Source of the DNA: Chrysophaeum taylorii | Lineage: Eukaryota > Sar > Pelagophyceae > Pelagomonadales > Pelagomonadaceae | Reading direction: 5' to 3' | DNA: 64,000 nucleotides | NCBI GenBank assembly: GCA_029834535.1 | Contig: JAQMWT010000350.1 | Coordinates: 124,001 to 188,000 of the forward strand | Position numbers and translations under genes: made by a program | In this document: positions 51,200 through 61,773 of the stretch, in pieces | Layout: each line of letters starts with the position of its first letter | Position numbering within the stretch: the stretch's first letter is position 1 | The notes under the pieces: generated by a model | The model's input: the letters and a program-made list of their open reading frames with translations, nothing else | The model's database searches: none | What the model was told of the DNA's origin: nothing

Positions 51200-52154
51200 T
51201 GTCCCTCGATTTAGGGTAAGGATCAGGTAGGCGCGCGAGCCAGTCAGTGATCCTCCAAGCCGTCTACGGCGACCTCGCAGACTGTTTCCACGACCCGCGG
51301 CGGCTCTTTCAGCGCGCCATTCTCACGCCGCGTCGAAACGATGTTGTCGATGCTGACAACGCGCGCATGACCGCGGCCTTTTTTTCCCGAAGACGAGGCG
51401 TCGGAGTTCTTTTCGGCCGACTAGGTTGGGTCGGAAGCCGACGCCTCGCTCTTTACAGTCGAGTTTTGAACTCCCTGACAACCAACGGCATGCTGACTTT
51501 GATCGCGAGCTTAAAGTCTTCGCAACCTCGACCCGTCGCACGGCCACTGCAACGGTACCAGATATTTGATCGATCGTGTCGTTGTCACCGAGGCTCCTCC
51601 AACCTGTATCCCTTAAGGCCCGCCGACGCCAAACGATCACCAAGAGCCAGGGCCAGACGCCCCGCGAGGTCGGCGTCCTCTTGGCGAAGCCCGTCTTCTG
51701 CCACGTCCAGCTCTACGTGGCTCTCTGTCGATCGGCAACCCCGAGGATATCCTCTTCTGAGTCGACGACTCCACCCTACCCCACACGTGCTGCGCAATAC
51801 CGATAAGCCCCCTCCTGGCGTCTACACGCGCACTGTAGGTGAACTTCCTGGGACCAGGTGAACTTACTGGAACCAGGTGAACTTACTGGGGTTAGAGATT
51901 GGGATTAGGTGAAATTAGTGACCAGGTGAACTTACTGAGACCAAGTGCGAACTTACTGGGGCTTTTAGAGTAAACTCAAAGCTTAGCGGCGTGTGCGGAT
52001 CCAAGCAGCTTAGATTGGCGGGGGTGAGAGCGACGAGCTCAAAGGAGAGTGGGGTGAGTGGGTGTGGGTTTACGCCGAACTAAAGAGATTGGGTTTACGC
52101 CGAATTTACTAGGGTTAGAGATTGGGACTAGGTGAACTTACTGGCCTGCACTTG
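51200..52154 (+). mobile_element. Helitron-like non-autonomous element, copy 6
   Basis: Plus-strand sense, from TGTCCCTCGATTTAGGG to CCTGCACTTG. The helicase remnant keeps VFCHVQLYVAL near 51690. The CAGTAAGTTCACC block shows the same GTTTACGCCGAA variant as copy 4. It ends 45 bp before the ATG of the dynein-stem gene, so that gene's upstream region is this element. Confidence 0.7.
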
Positions 52155-52198
52155 TAGGATTTACGAAGAAGAATTACTAAGATATACGCGAAACAACG

Positions 52199-55100
52199 AT
52201 GGTCGCCTTTGACTCGACGGCCACGGAGCCGTCGCTCGACCAGATCCTCGGGCTGCCGACGCCCAAAACGGTCGCCCCCCCCGACGCCTCGACGCTCGAG
52301 GACGTCTTCGTCCGCTGCAGCACCCAGCACTACTCGAATTCGGTCGCCAAGAGGTCGGTCAAGTTTATCATGGATCCAAAGCACTACCGGTCCGCCTGGT
52401 TCGCGTTCACGAAATGGCTCCAAGAGGCAATGCTCGCCCCGGGCAGCACGAGAACTATCGTCGTGGGCGACATGGGTTTCATGAGCCACAGGCTCTACGC
52501 GCTCGGGATTCGCGTGCCGGTCTTCGCGCTCGCGGACCGCTGGAAACGTCGGCACGACGTCGCCCAGGAGATCCTGTTGGACTCGACCCCCGACATGGCC
52601 AGCACGAGCCACCGCATCAGGTGTCCGACGCAAGCACTCGCTTCGGCGCTACTCCCCGATCCCGAGTGCGCCGCTTTCGCGCTCGAGTCTATTTTCCGCT
52701 CGATCGCCGCGATGGCGACCGAGGGCATATCGCTAGCTTTGAACTTTGGCGTGGGGACCTTGGTGGTGCACGATAAAGTCGCTCGCTTTGAATTCTCCCA
52801 AAAAGGCATTGAAGACACCAAGCCGCCGCAAACGCCGCCGCCGAAAAGGCCCGACGATGGCCCGCGATCTTCCAAAGCGACGCCCAACCGCCGCTCGCGC
52901 TGGCACATCGCCTCGGAGCCGCGCTACGGACGTTATTTGCAGCTGTCCTCCACTGAAGTATCGTCCGACGACAATCCTTCTTCACCACAAAAATCATGCC
53001 GTGCCGTCGAGCAACGACAACCTTCCCGAGCCGAGCGGGTCGCGGCAGCGACAGCCTTCGAGCGCGGTCAGCGCGACTCCTCGACGCCGGCGCGCGCGAT
53101 CGTCCTCGACCCCCACGCCCGACTGCGTGCAGCTACGTTCACGCACCCTGGCGCCTCGGCCTCGGTCTCGGCCAACGTGGCAGCGCACTACTCGTACGTC
53201 GACGGACACCCCCCCAGCGAGAGAGCGCCCCTCGTCGACTTTGTACTCTCGCCGCGCGTGAGCGACGACCTCGTCGAAAGCCATTCATCAGCGGCAACAA
53301 AATCATCATCATCATCAGATCGCTTTTTCTCTTCTCATTCTCCTCCTCCTCCTCCTGCTGCTGGTTATTCTTCCTCCTCTTCGTCTTTGGTCGCGGCAGC
53401 AGCAGCAGCAGCAGCATACCCGCCAGACCAGGCCGCGCTCTACGGCCACTACTTGACGCGAGGCATTCCCGAGGTCGAGGAAATGAAACCCGCGGCTGTC
53501 TCAACAATTGTCACCAGAGTTGCGGGCTCCTTGCCATTTGAGCTAAACGGCTGGTCCCAACTCCTCGACGACGACGACTGCCGCGCGGTGGTTCTCGCCG
53601 ATCGGGGGAATAAAGAGGAGGAGGACGACGACGACGTACTCCGACGAATCGTTCGATCGATGCGCGCCGGCTATTGCAGGTCGATCAAGAAGGCCATACT
53701 CGACTACGTCCTCCTTTCAGCTTCCGAGCGCGTGCGCCTCGGCTTACCTCGCGGGACGCCTCGCGAGCTCGCGCTGCCGCCGAAACTTTCCTCCTTTTCG
53801 CCCTCCGCGAAAAGAGCAACCTACTACGTCGAAACAATTCCCGTGGGAGCGTGCCGCGCGATGCGCAAGGCACTGCGACACCGCCTTCTCCTGACGACAA
53901 CTCCTTTCGTCGAGTGTCATCGGGTCTGGCAAGACTACAAAGACGTTCTCCTTTTGAAGCTTCCTTCGACCGAGGACGTGATCAACGATATCGACGTCAA
54001 GGCATCGTGGAAGCCAAGCAGCATTGCCGAATTCGAGCGGCGGCAGTCCGAGTGCCTCGAGGAGGTGCAGAAGATGATCAAAGACAAGTGGCAGCCGCAG
54101 CTCGCGCGGTCCTTTTTCGACGGCATCGAGAAGGGTGACATCAAGCTGGGCAAGGACGACGTCGGCGCCGAGGCCTACTTCAACGTCGCGGCGCTCATGA
54201 TGGGCTCGCAGTTGAACCAGATCGTGAGGCGCACGATCGACGCCATGCTCGCGTACTTTGAAGAGTTCCTCCCCGAGGGCGGTCAGACCTTTCCGCCCGC
54301 CTTTGTTCTCGTGCCAAATCTGAAAGACTCGCGCGGAGCGCCAGGTATATCCCTCGAGACGACGGCGAGTAACCTGCGAGCGAGCGTCGTGCGGGTTTTC
54401 GATGGGGTCGTCACAGCATTCAACGACGTCGATCGCATCGAGCACTGGCAAATGCGAAACCTTCTTCGCGCGGGTCTCGAAGCCTCGTCGTCGTCGTCGC
54501 AGAGCACGCACCAAAAAACTAACGCAAACTCCCACCACGAGGCCATCCCCCGAGCGATTAAAAATTTAGACTTGCCGGACTTGACCGCTAAGCACAAGAC
54601 CAAAGCTCTGCTCGCGGTCAACTCGGTCGATGACCCGCAGTTCGCCGACGCGCGGCGACGGATATTGCACGTTCTCGACGTCAACCTCGAGACTGCCGCC
54701 GCGAACATGCGGCTGTACCAGCCCTTTGAGTTCTTGTTGCAGACCCCCCGAGGAGACGAAGGCGGCCTCGCAAATCCTCTGATGACGGCGACGACAACGT
54801 CTGGGAGCAGCGCCGTCCAGAACGACGACGACGACGACGTGACGCACATCGCCGAAATCGCGCTCTCGTCCGTGAGGCAGTCGACCCCAATCACAATCAA
54901 CGGCGGTCGCGACGTCGACGAGGAGCTCGAGGAGCTCCGGAAGACGGTCGCGCGGTACACCAAATCCGCTAGCGACGTCACGGCAATGCGCGTCTTCGAG
55001 CCCGTGCCGCTCGTCGAGTTGGACGTCGCGGGACTGCACGGGCTCTTGGGCGGCCACGCGCTCGAAAAGACCCAGCGCTTGTTTCAGGCGGTCGCCCACG

Positions 55101-56169
55101 GCATCGCCTCCGACGTCCGTGCTGTCACGAAAAAGGCGCGTGCCATCATCTTGTGGCTCCAGCAGCGACCCAAGACGACGCGCGAACTCGCCGTCGCGCG
55201 CAAGAACCTCGACCAAGCAGGATCGGTCGATCTCGTCGACCTCCGCGACGCATTCCTCAAGATCTGGAAGAAGGTCGACTTCCTCGCCGATCACGACGGA
55301 CTCCAACCAAAGGTCCTCGACGCGGCTTGCCAAGCGCAACAGGCAGCGCGCGAGGTCCACGCCCAGGTCGAGCGCGCCGCCGACCTTTTGAAATCTGAGC
55401 GCGAAGCCCTCAAAATCGACCTCGCCAAGCGCGGCGAGCAAATAAAGGCGCAGCTCGCCGAGGTGAGAACCAAGGTCCGTAGCTTCGCCGACAAAGGAAA
55501 CGCCAAGCTCATTCGCGAGTACATCGACCAGCTTATTGAGGTGCGCAAAGTGCTCGCCTCCGAGATCTCGGGCGTCGAGGCCTTTAATGACGAGGAGACC
55601 AAGCTCGGCCTAGACTCCACCACAGATTTCCCAAGTATTCAGCTCGTCAGCTCCGAGCTGGAACCCTACGAGCAGCTCTGGACGACGGCCCTCAAATTCC
55701 ACACGAGTTACTCCACCTGGATCAAGGGCCCCATCCGCTCCCTCGACGGCCAGGCCGTTGCTAAGGACCATGCCGAAATGGTCGCCATATTCACGAACCT
55801 CTCCAAGCGCCTCATCGACCTCGGCGCGACCGAACCAGCCAAATTTGCAACCTCCATCGCCGCCCAACTCGACCGGTTCAAGCCGAACATCCCCATTGTT
55901 CGCGCGCTCGCATCGAAAGCCCTTACCGAGGACCATTGGGCCGAGATCTCCGCCGTCGTTGGCTTCCAGATGACACCGGGCAGCCTTACCAACCTCGCCA
56001 ATTTCCTGGTTAGTCGCTGTGCCCGTGTTCCCCGTTCACTGTCCTCCTCGCGTCACAGGAACTCAGCGAAAATCGACGAGACAAGTCAGAGCGCCTTGCC
56101 GACATTGCCGCTCGCGCAGAACAAAGACAACAGCAGAGTGAGGACGCGAAGGAACAAAGAGTCTATTAG
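52199..56169 (+). CDS. Dynein heavy-chain stem protein with CCDC81-like HU domains, no motor
   Basis: Exon 1 52199-56008 and exon 2 56059-56169 flank a 50-nt intron (donor GTTAGT, acceptor TCACAG), giving 1,306 residues. Residues about 35-200 resemble the paired HU-type domains of ciliary CCDC81 (AFTKWLQEAMLAPGSTRTIV; ISLALNFGVGTLVVHDKVAR). About 200-430 is low complexity with Ser, Pro and Ala runs. About 930-1270 matches a dynein heavy-chain stem up to DHC_N2: VPLVELDVAGLHGLLGG, LEPYEQLWTTALKFHTSYST, AQLDRFKPNIPIVRALAS, DHWAEISAVVGFQMTPGSL. After the intron only a short coil (LELSENRRDKSERLADIAAR) remains before the stop. Linker, AAA ring and microtubule-binding stalk are absent; full-length dyneins go on for about 3,000 residues. 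Probably a ciliary structural protein (inference). Confidence 0.7.
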
Positions 56170-56579
56170 CAATCAGAGGCCTCAAGAATCTCCACGGCCA
56201 CGTCGAACACGCACAAAAACCGCAGCGCTCAAAAGGACGAAAGCCATCAGAACAACAAGACGCAACAAAAATCGCACAGAGTCGAGCCCGGAGCACAACA
56301 TCCAGCTTTTTTTTTTCCTCCGTGTGCGATAGCGATACCACTGCGGCCCTGACAGCTCACCTCGAGTATTAAACAAAAATGTAGGACCGAATAATAGAGT
56401 GTACTAGCGACAATATTATATATCCCTCAGCTTTGCACATCGCACACGTGTGTGTTAAGAGATACGTGACTACTGTGGCGAATATGGAGGCTCCCTGATG
56501 TGCGTTCACAACAAGAGCAGCAGCACGTGCTCGAAAGCACAACACTTCTGACGACGCGTGCGCATTCCGTGATATGGTA
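56170..56579. other. Intergenic between convergent genes
   Basis: 410 bp between the stops of the dynein-stem gene and DNAAF5. I searched it for further dynein exons and saw none. A T run lies at about 56305-56314. Confidence 0.55.
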
Positions 56580-59500
56580 TTAGAGATGCGAGCGGGTTTT
56601 CTTCCGGCTCGCAAGGTGGCAAAGCAGACCAGCATGTTCTTGAAGTGCACTCAGGACGCTGGTCCGCCGATTAGCTTCTACGTGCCTTGCCAACAGAGTT
56701 TTGAATGCCTCGGGGTCGCGGACAGCGGTTGCTCGCAGAAGCGCGTCGAGTCTTGACCCGAAAGAGTCGTTCTTCTGGCACGTCGTGTCGTCAATGTCGG
56801 GAGGGAGCATAGGGAGCAAATCCGCTACGAACTCGGAGTAACCCAGAGAGTCTGGGTTGTTGGGGGTGTCGGTGGCGTCGTCGCGCACGAGCCAAACAAC
56901 TTCCCACATGATGTCAAGCGCCACGTCACGCAGCTTGTCGTCAGTGTCGTCGTCGTCCAGGAACAACTTGCTAACCGTCCTGTGCGCGTGCTTTGCGGCT
57001 GATTGAATGCAGTGCTCCGGCATCGTAGATTCTTCGAACGCAGGAAGCTGGCAGTACGTAAGTTTCGGGTGGCACGTGCTAAGGAGATGCGCAATAGCCC
57101 GCAAGACCTTCGTCTCGTCGAAGACATCGCCTTTCGTGTGAGCTCGCCGGCGGCGGAATTCTCTGGCATTGGAGACGTGTTGGGCAAGGATACCAACAAT
57201 TTTTGCAGCCACTTGTGGGGTGACAACCTCCGGCGGTACGAGACTCACGTCGCCCGTCGGGCACGTCAAAAGGACGAGCAGTTTCGAACGCACGATCCAA
57301 AGGAAACCTTCATGATGAGCACAGATGTCATTCCATCGAGTAGCCAACGTAAAATCCCGCAGCATGTTCGCGGCAACGGATGCAACGTCTGAGTCCTTCG
57401 CGTCCTGGTGTACGCGCGATGCGAGATTTAGTGGTCGCAAGAGTGCGTCGCTAAATCTTCTCAAAATTTGTTGGTACACCGCGTCATCGTTGGAATGATC
57501 GACAGCGATAACGCGCTGGGCAACCTCATTTGCGCCGCGCAAGAACACTGCGAGTGCCTGCTCTGATCTCTTCCCGCACGCGACGGTCGTCGTTATTTGA
57601 CTCAATAAAGGCTGCTGCTTCTGCTGCTGCTGCTGCTGGTCGACCGCGATGACGAGTAGAAGGCTTTGCTCTACAATGCGAAATCCATAAGAGTCCGGAT
57701 CATCAAGCATATCGTGTTCTTCGCTAATCGCCTCATCGATCAACCTGGGACATCGATGGAGCACGAGCTTGGTCACCGGACTGATTTCGGTCGTCGCGGG
57801 GTCAAAATCGGCGTCGATCGACGCCAGAGACAAAAGCGCGCCGTCTGCCAATTGAGCGATAGTGGTGCGACACGCTGCATCCTCAGTCATTGCACCACCG
57901 CGCAGCGCAAGTACTGCTCGCAGCAAAGAACTGATGGCGGCGTCTAGAGTGTCGAGCCTTCCGGTTGTCACGAACGTGGCCTCGAGCGTGGCGCGGCCGC
58001 GGGCGCTCAACACCCCCAAGAAGTGGTCGAGCACTTCGAGGACTGCGATCCGAAGATTCGGATCTTCGCAACGAGCAAGCTTGTCGTGCGTCAACAGGTT
58101 CACGAGCGGCATCGTGTGCGCCAATAACGTACTGGCCTTAGCACCGCGAAGGAGTGCGCCGAGAATACTCATCACGTCGGCGCGCGCGCACGAGTCCGTG
58201 CCACCCGGCATGAGCTCGATGTCGCCTTGGATGCGCGGGGTGAGAAATTGCAAGACAGACTCCGGAACGACGTAGCGCCCCAGAGTCCTACAGCAGTCGA
58301 GGACGAGGTCTCGGTGCTCGTACGCCTCGCGTCGAATGACGCGCAACGCGCGACACAAGGAGACGACGATCTTGTAGAGATCTTGCGTGAGGTGGTCCTC
58401 GGTGTAGACGACAATGACCCTCAATAACAATGCTGATTGGCGTCGCGCATCCGATCTCCAGTTGGCGAGCTCGTCGAGCGTCGGCTGGATAATTCTGTAC
58501 GCGAAGGCGCGAACGATGAGGCGCGCCCCCAGAGAGGGTCTCCGCTCAAAGGGCCAAGGAAGGCCGGCGGGGTCGTGATTCGCGCGCTCGTCCCCATCGA
58601 CACCATATTGTAAGCGGTCGATGACGCGGTCGGATCGCTCCTCGTCCGCGAATTCCCGGCCCGCTGTTTCGATTCCCCAGAGCGCGACGCTCCGAACGTC
58701 GTCGTCTTCGTCGATCGCGTAATTAAGCACGTAGGCCATCAAACGGGGTTGGTGGTCGCGGCGGTCGGGGAGTGTTGTGAACCAGTCTGCGAGGCACTCG
58801 GCCGCGCGTCGCCGTACCAGTGCCGACGCGTCTCTCGTCAAGTCGGCGAGATAGTTGTAGCGAAGTTCGGGCTCGTAGAACGAGGCGGTCGGGATGACGT
58901 TTTCTTCTCGGAAGGCGACCAAATCCGAGATCGCGTCCGTTCCCGCGCCGCGGCATTTCGCTTCGTGCCGGACGGCGACCGCGCGATGCAGAGCGTGGAC
59001 CACGGCCGACCGCACTTTGGCGTGGCGATGCCGGAGACTCGGCATCACGACTCTCGCGAGCGCCGTCGCGTAGCCGACCAGAAACTCGTGGAGTGGGGGA
59101 ATCTGACAGAGAGCGGCGATGCCGTCGGCGGCGCACGCCAGGAGGTCGGCGAAGGGGTCGCGCATCGCGCCCGCCAACAACGACACCGCGTCCTCGAGGT
59201 ACGCGACGAACGAGGCGAGGGCGCCGCGGCGCGCGGGATTCAACACCACGACGAGCAAGAGTCGGCACGACAGCAGCCGGAGCTCCTCGCTCGGCTCGCG
59301 GACGCGCAAGACGCGCTCGCGCTCCAAGGCCATGTCGAAATCGGGCCGCTGGATCGCCTTGCCGCGCTTGAAGGCTTCAACAGCTTCGGCGTCGAACACG
59401 AACAGGCCGAGATCCTCGTCAAAGTCCGGACGCGATCCTCTGGCCATCAAAACGGGAAACACGTACGGCAGGTGCGGGCCGACGTCCACGACCCGTTCGA

Positions 59501-59954
59501 CAATCCGCGTGTAGATTGCAATCGCCATCTCGCGGTGTCGCTCGACGTGGTCCTCGAACCGCCGCAGCAGCGGTCGCGACAGTACGTTCAACATCTCGGC
59601 GAGCGTCGGCTCGGGCAGGGAGTCTACTGCCGGTCCCTCGAGAAACACCGAGCACAACGTCTCGAGCCCGGTCCGACGGGACGATGTCTCGTCGTCGTTC
59701 ACCTGCTCCACGGCGCGCGCGAGGCGACGAAGCAGCCCCAGCGCGGTGGGCGGCTCCTCCGCTACCGTCGTCGTCGTCGTCGTCGTCGTCGTCTCTTCCC
59801 GTGGTGGTGGTAATGATAATAGTGGTTTGGAGCCTTTCGGAGGTTTTCGTTTTTTCGTTTTGCCGCCGCCGCCGCCGCCGCCGTGGATGTTCGACAAGAG
59901 GCGATCGGCCTTGTCGGTTGGGGCGCGCATGTCTGCCCAAACATCGTCGATCAT
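56580..59954 (-). CDS. DNAAF5: Dynein axonemal assembly factor 5 (HEATR2)
   Basis: 1,124 residues from ATG 59954, single exon. HEAT-like helical repeats fill the protein. The most diagnostic stretch is about residues 385-530: ADWFTTLPDRRDHQPRLMAY, VLNYAIDEDDDVRSVAL, then RPSLGARLIVRAFAYRI and a YTEDHL segment, as in HEATR2. Human DNAAF5 is about 855 residues, so this one is longer; added parts are a Gly/Lys/Thr N-terminus (GGGGGGGKTKKRKPPKG), a Gln run near residue 780 and an extended C-terminus. It acts in the cytoplasm to preassemble axonemal dynein arms. Convergent with the dynein-stem gene and divergent from G-alpha (148 bp). Confidence 0.8.
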   Translation of the reverse strand: MIDDVWADMRAPTDKADRLLSNIHGGGGGGGKTKKRKPPKGSKPLLSLPPPREETTTTTTTTTVAEEPPTALGLLRRLARAVEQVNDDETSSRRTGLETLCSVFLEGPAVDSLPEPTLAEMLNVLSRPLLRRFEDHVERHREMAIAIYTRIVERVVDVGPHLPYVFPVLMARGSRPDFDEDLGLFVFDAEAVEAFKRGKAIQRPDFDMALERERVLRVREPSEELRLLSCRLLLVVVLNPARRGALASFVAYLEDAVSLLAGAMRDPFADLLACAADGIAALCQIPPLHEFLVGYATALARVVMPSLRHRHAKVRSAVVHALHRAVAVRHEAKCRGAGTDAISDLVAFREENVIPTASFYEPELRYNYLADLTRDASALVRRRAAECLADWFTTLPDRRDHQPRLMAYVLNYAIDEDDDVRSVALWGIETAGREFADEERSDRVIDRLQYGVDGDERANHDPAGLPWPFERRPSLGARLIVRAFAYRIIQPTLDELANWRSDARRQSALLLRVIVVYTEDHLTQDLYKIVVSLCRALRVIRREAYEHRDLVLDCCRTLGRYVVPESVLQFLTPRIQGDIELMPGGTDSCARADVMSILGALLRGAKASTLLAHTMPLVNLLTHDKLARCEDPNLRIAVLEVLDHFLGVLSARGRATLEATFVTTGRLDTLDAAISSLLRAVLALRGGAMTEDAACRTTIAQLADGALLSLASIDADFDPATTEISPVTKLVLHRCPRLIDEAISEEHDMLDDPDSYGFRIVEQSLLLVIAVDQQQQQQKQQPLLSQITTTVACGKRSEQALAVFLRGANEVAQRVIAVDHSNDDAVYQQILRRFSDALLRPLNLASRVHQDAKDSDVASVAANMLRDFTLATRWNDICAHHEGFLWIVRSKLLVLLTCPTGDVSLVPPEVVTPQVAAKIVGILAQHVSNAREFRRRRAHTKGDVFDETKVLRAIAHLLSTCHPKLTYCQLPAFEESTMPEHCIQSAAKHAHRTVSKLFLDDDDTDDKLRDVALDIMWEVVWLVRDDATDTPNNPDSLGYSEFVADLLPMLPPDIDDTTCQKNDSFGSRLDALLRATAVRDPEAFKTLLARHVEANRRTSVLSALQEHAGLLCHLASRKKTRSHL

Positions 59955-60102
59955 CCGGGATTTAGAGAGTTAGCGAGCGGCGTTAGTATAGTTGTTGCTG
60001 TCTCGTTGAACCCGAAAAATTGAATTTAAAACAGACCGAAACCCGCGTTGTTATTATTATACGAAATCTTGCTGCTGAGTCAGAGACCGAGGGCCCCGAA
60101 CG

Positions 60103-61164
60103 ATGGGTGCCTGTGGAAGCACCTCGGCGGAGACCCAGGATGTGATGGCGGCGGAGAGGCAAGTCAGAAGGTCGCTCGAGGCTGCCAAGGCGGACGATGC
60201 GAAGAAAATCAAGTTGCTGATCTTGGGGGCTGGCGAGTCCGGAAAGAGCACGTTGTTCAAGCAGATGAAAGTACTCTATGGCGCGCCGTTCACACCCGAG
60301 GAGGCCGAGTACATGCGCGACGTCATCAACGAAAATATCCTCGAGACCATGCAGGAGCTGTTATCGAACGTGACCAACTTTCTCGACGTGGACGTCGCAA
60401 ACAAGGAATGGAAAGAGCAGGCGTTGGCGGCGACGGCCGACGAGGGCCTCCAGGGAGAGTTCGGGGGCGTCATCAAGGGCCTGTGGCACGACGACGCCGT
60501 CCAGCAGATGTGGGACCTCAGATCGCGGCTCCAGATCGTCGAATCGGTCCAGTATTTTTTCGAAAGGCTCGACGACATAACCGTGGACGATTACCTCCCG
60601 ACGACCCAGGATATCTTGCACGCGCGCGTCCGGACCCACGGGATCGTCACGGAAAAGTACGCTATCCAGGGCAAAACCTTCGAGATGTACGACGTCGGCG
60701 GCCAGCGAAACGAGCGACGCAAGTGGGTCAATTGCTTCGACAACGTCACCGCCGTGCTCTTCGTCGTCGCCATTTCTGAATATGACCAAAAAATGTACGA
60801 AGACGAAACCACGAATCGGATGGTCGACGCGATCGACTTGTTCGACGAGGTCTGCGTCAACAGGGCCTTTGACAAATCTTCGCTCATCTTGTTCTTGAAC
60901 AAACGCGATTTATTCGAGCAAAAGATCAAGAAGTTTAGCATAAAGGATCAGGCTGCCTTCCGCGACTACGCGGGCAAGCCACACAGCTACGAAGACGGCT
61001 GTGCGTATTTCTTGCGCAAATTCATCACCTTGAACAGAGATCCCGAACGCCAGATCTATAGCCACGTTACCTGCGCGACCGACACTTCCAACTTTAAAGC
61101 CGTCTTCCTCTCCTGTCGCGACACCATACTGCGCAACATGGTCAAGGAATCTGGCTTTCTGTAG
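60103..61164 (+). CDS. Heterotrimeric G protein alpha subunit
   Basis: 353 residues from ATG 60103, normal length. Gly2 and Cys4 in MGACGST fit N-myristoylation and palmitoylation. All nucleotide motifs are present: GAGESGKST (42-50), the switch I arginine R175 in ARVRTHGIVT, DVGGQRNERRKW (197-208), NKRD (266-269) and TCATDT (323-328). The C-terminus is KESGFL; the cysteine at -4 used by pertussis toxin in Gi is a serine here. It should couple membrane receptors to intracellular signalling as a GTP switch. Single exon. Confidence 0.97.
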   Translation: MGACGSTSAETQDVMAAERQVRRSLEAAKADDAKKIKLLILGAGESGKSTLFKQMKVLYGAPFTPEEAEYMRDVINENILETMQELLSNVTNFLDVDVANKEWKEQALAATADEGLQGEFGGVIKGLWHDDAVQQMWDLRSRLQIVESVQYFFERLDDITVDDYLPTTQDILHARVRTHGIVTEKYAIQGKTFEMYDVGGQRNERRKWVNCFDNVTAVLFVVAISEYDQKMYEDETTNRMVDAIDLFDEVCVNRAFDKSSLILFLNKRDLFEQKIKKFSIKDQAAFRDYAGKPHSYEDGCAYFLRKFITLNRDPERQIYSHVTCATDTSNFKAVFLSCRDTILRNMVKESGFL

Positions 61165-61773
61165 GCGCGCACGCGTCACTCCCCCGGTAGGTGAGACGCG
61201 CCGGTTTCTTGACCATCCATCCCCACCCACGCACCCAGTGTGATTCATTCACCGCGTGCGTGCCTCGACCACGACGGTGTCCTTCGCTCCCCAGGCTCGG
61301 CGCCTTGATGACGATGATGTGAACCCGCGGCGTCTCTGCTGCTTGTACCCCCTCCTCTCGGGGAGACAAATTTGTTCATCCCCAGGGGTTGGATGGGGAG
61401 TTCGTTCATTGTTGTAATTTTAAAGCCGTTGTTGCATAATCGTCGTCCTTTGTTGGTAGGACTTTTCGTTGGAGAGACGGAATTTGAAGAACGGTTACGT
61501 CTCACCGAATCGTGTCTCGAGTTCTCGTTGCGCGAAGACGCCGCCAAAGCCGAAGAAGCAACGGTGTTGTGGAGCTCGAGTACGGCCGAAGAAAAATCCT
61601 ACGTTGTTGTCAAGGTAGTAGTAGTAGTAACTTGGCGATGCTGAGGCGACTCGAAGGGCGAAGCGAATCGATGACGTCGCAGGGTGACCATGACATGAGG
61701 GCATTCTTCCAGCGCGCGGTGCGATGCGACGCAGCGCCGTGGCAGCACACATCCGTAATCGTTCAACGGGCAG
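61165..61773. other. Intergenic, nothing recognised
   Basis: About 600 bp between G-alpha and the J-domain gene. A GTA trinucleotide run near 61616-61630; no gene supported. Confidence 0.5.

Noticed and set aside
58749-59813. Plus-strand 354-residue open frame
   Set aside because: Antisense to DNAAF5; no domain and composition of a shadow frame.
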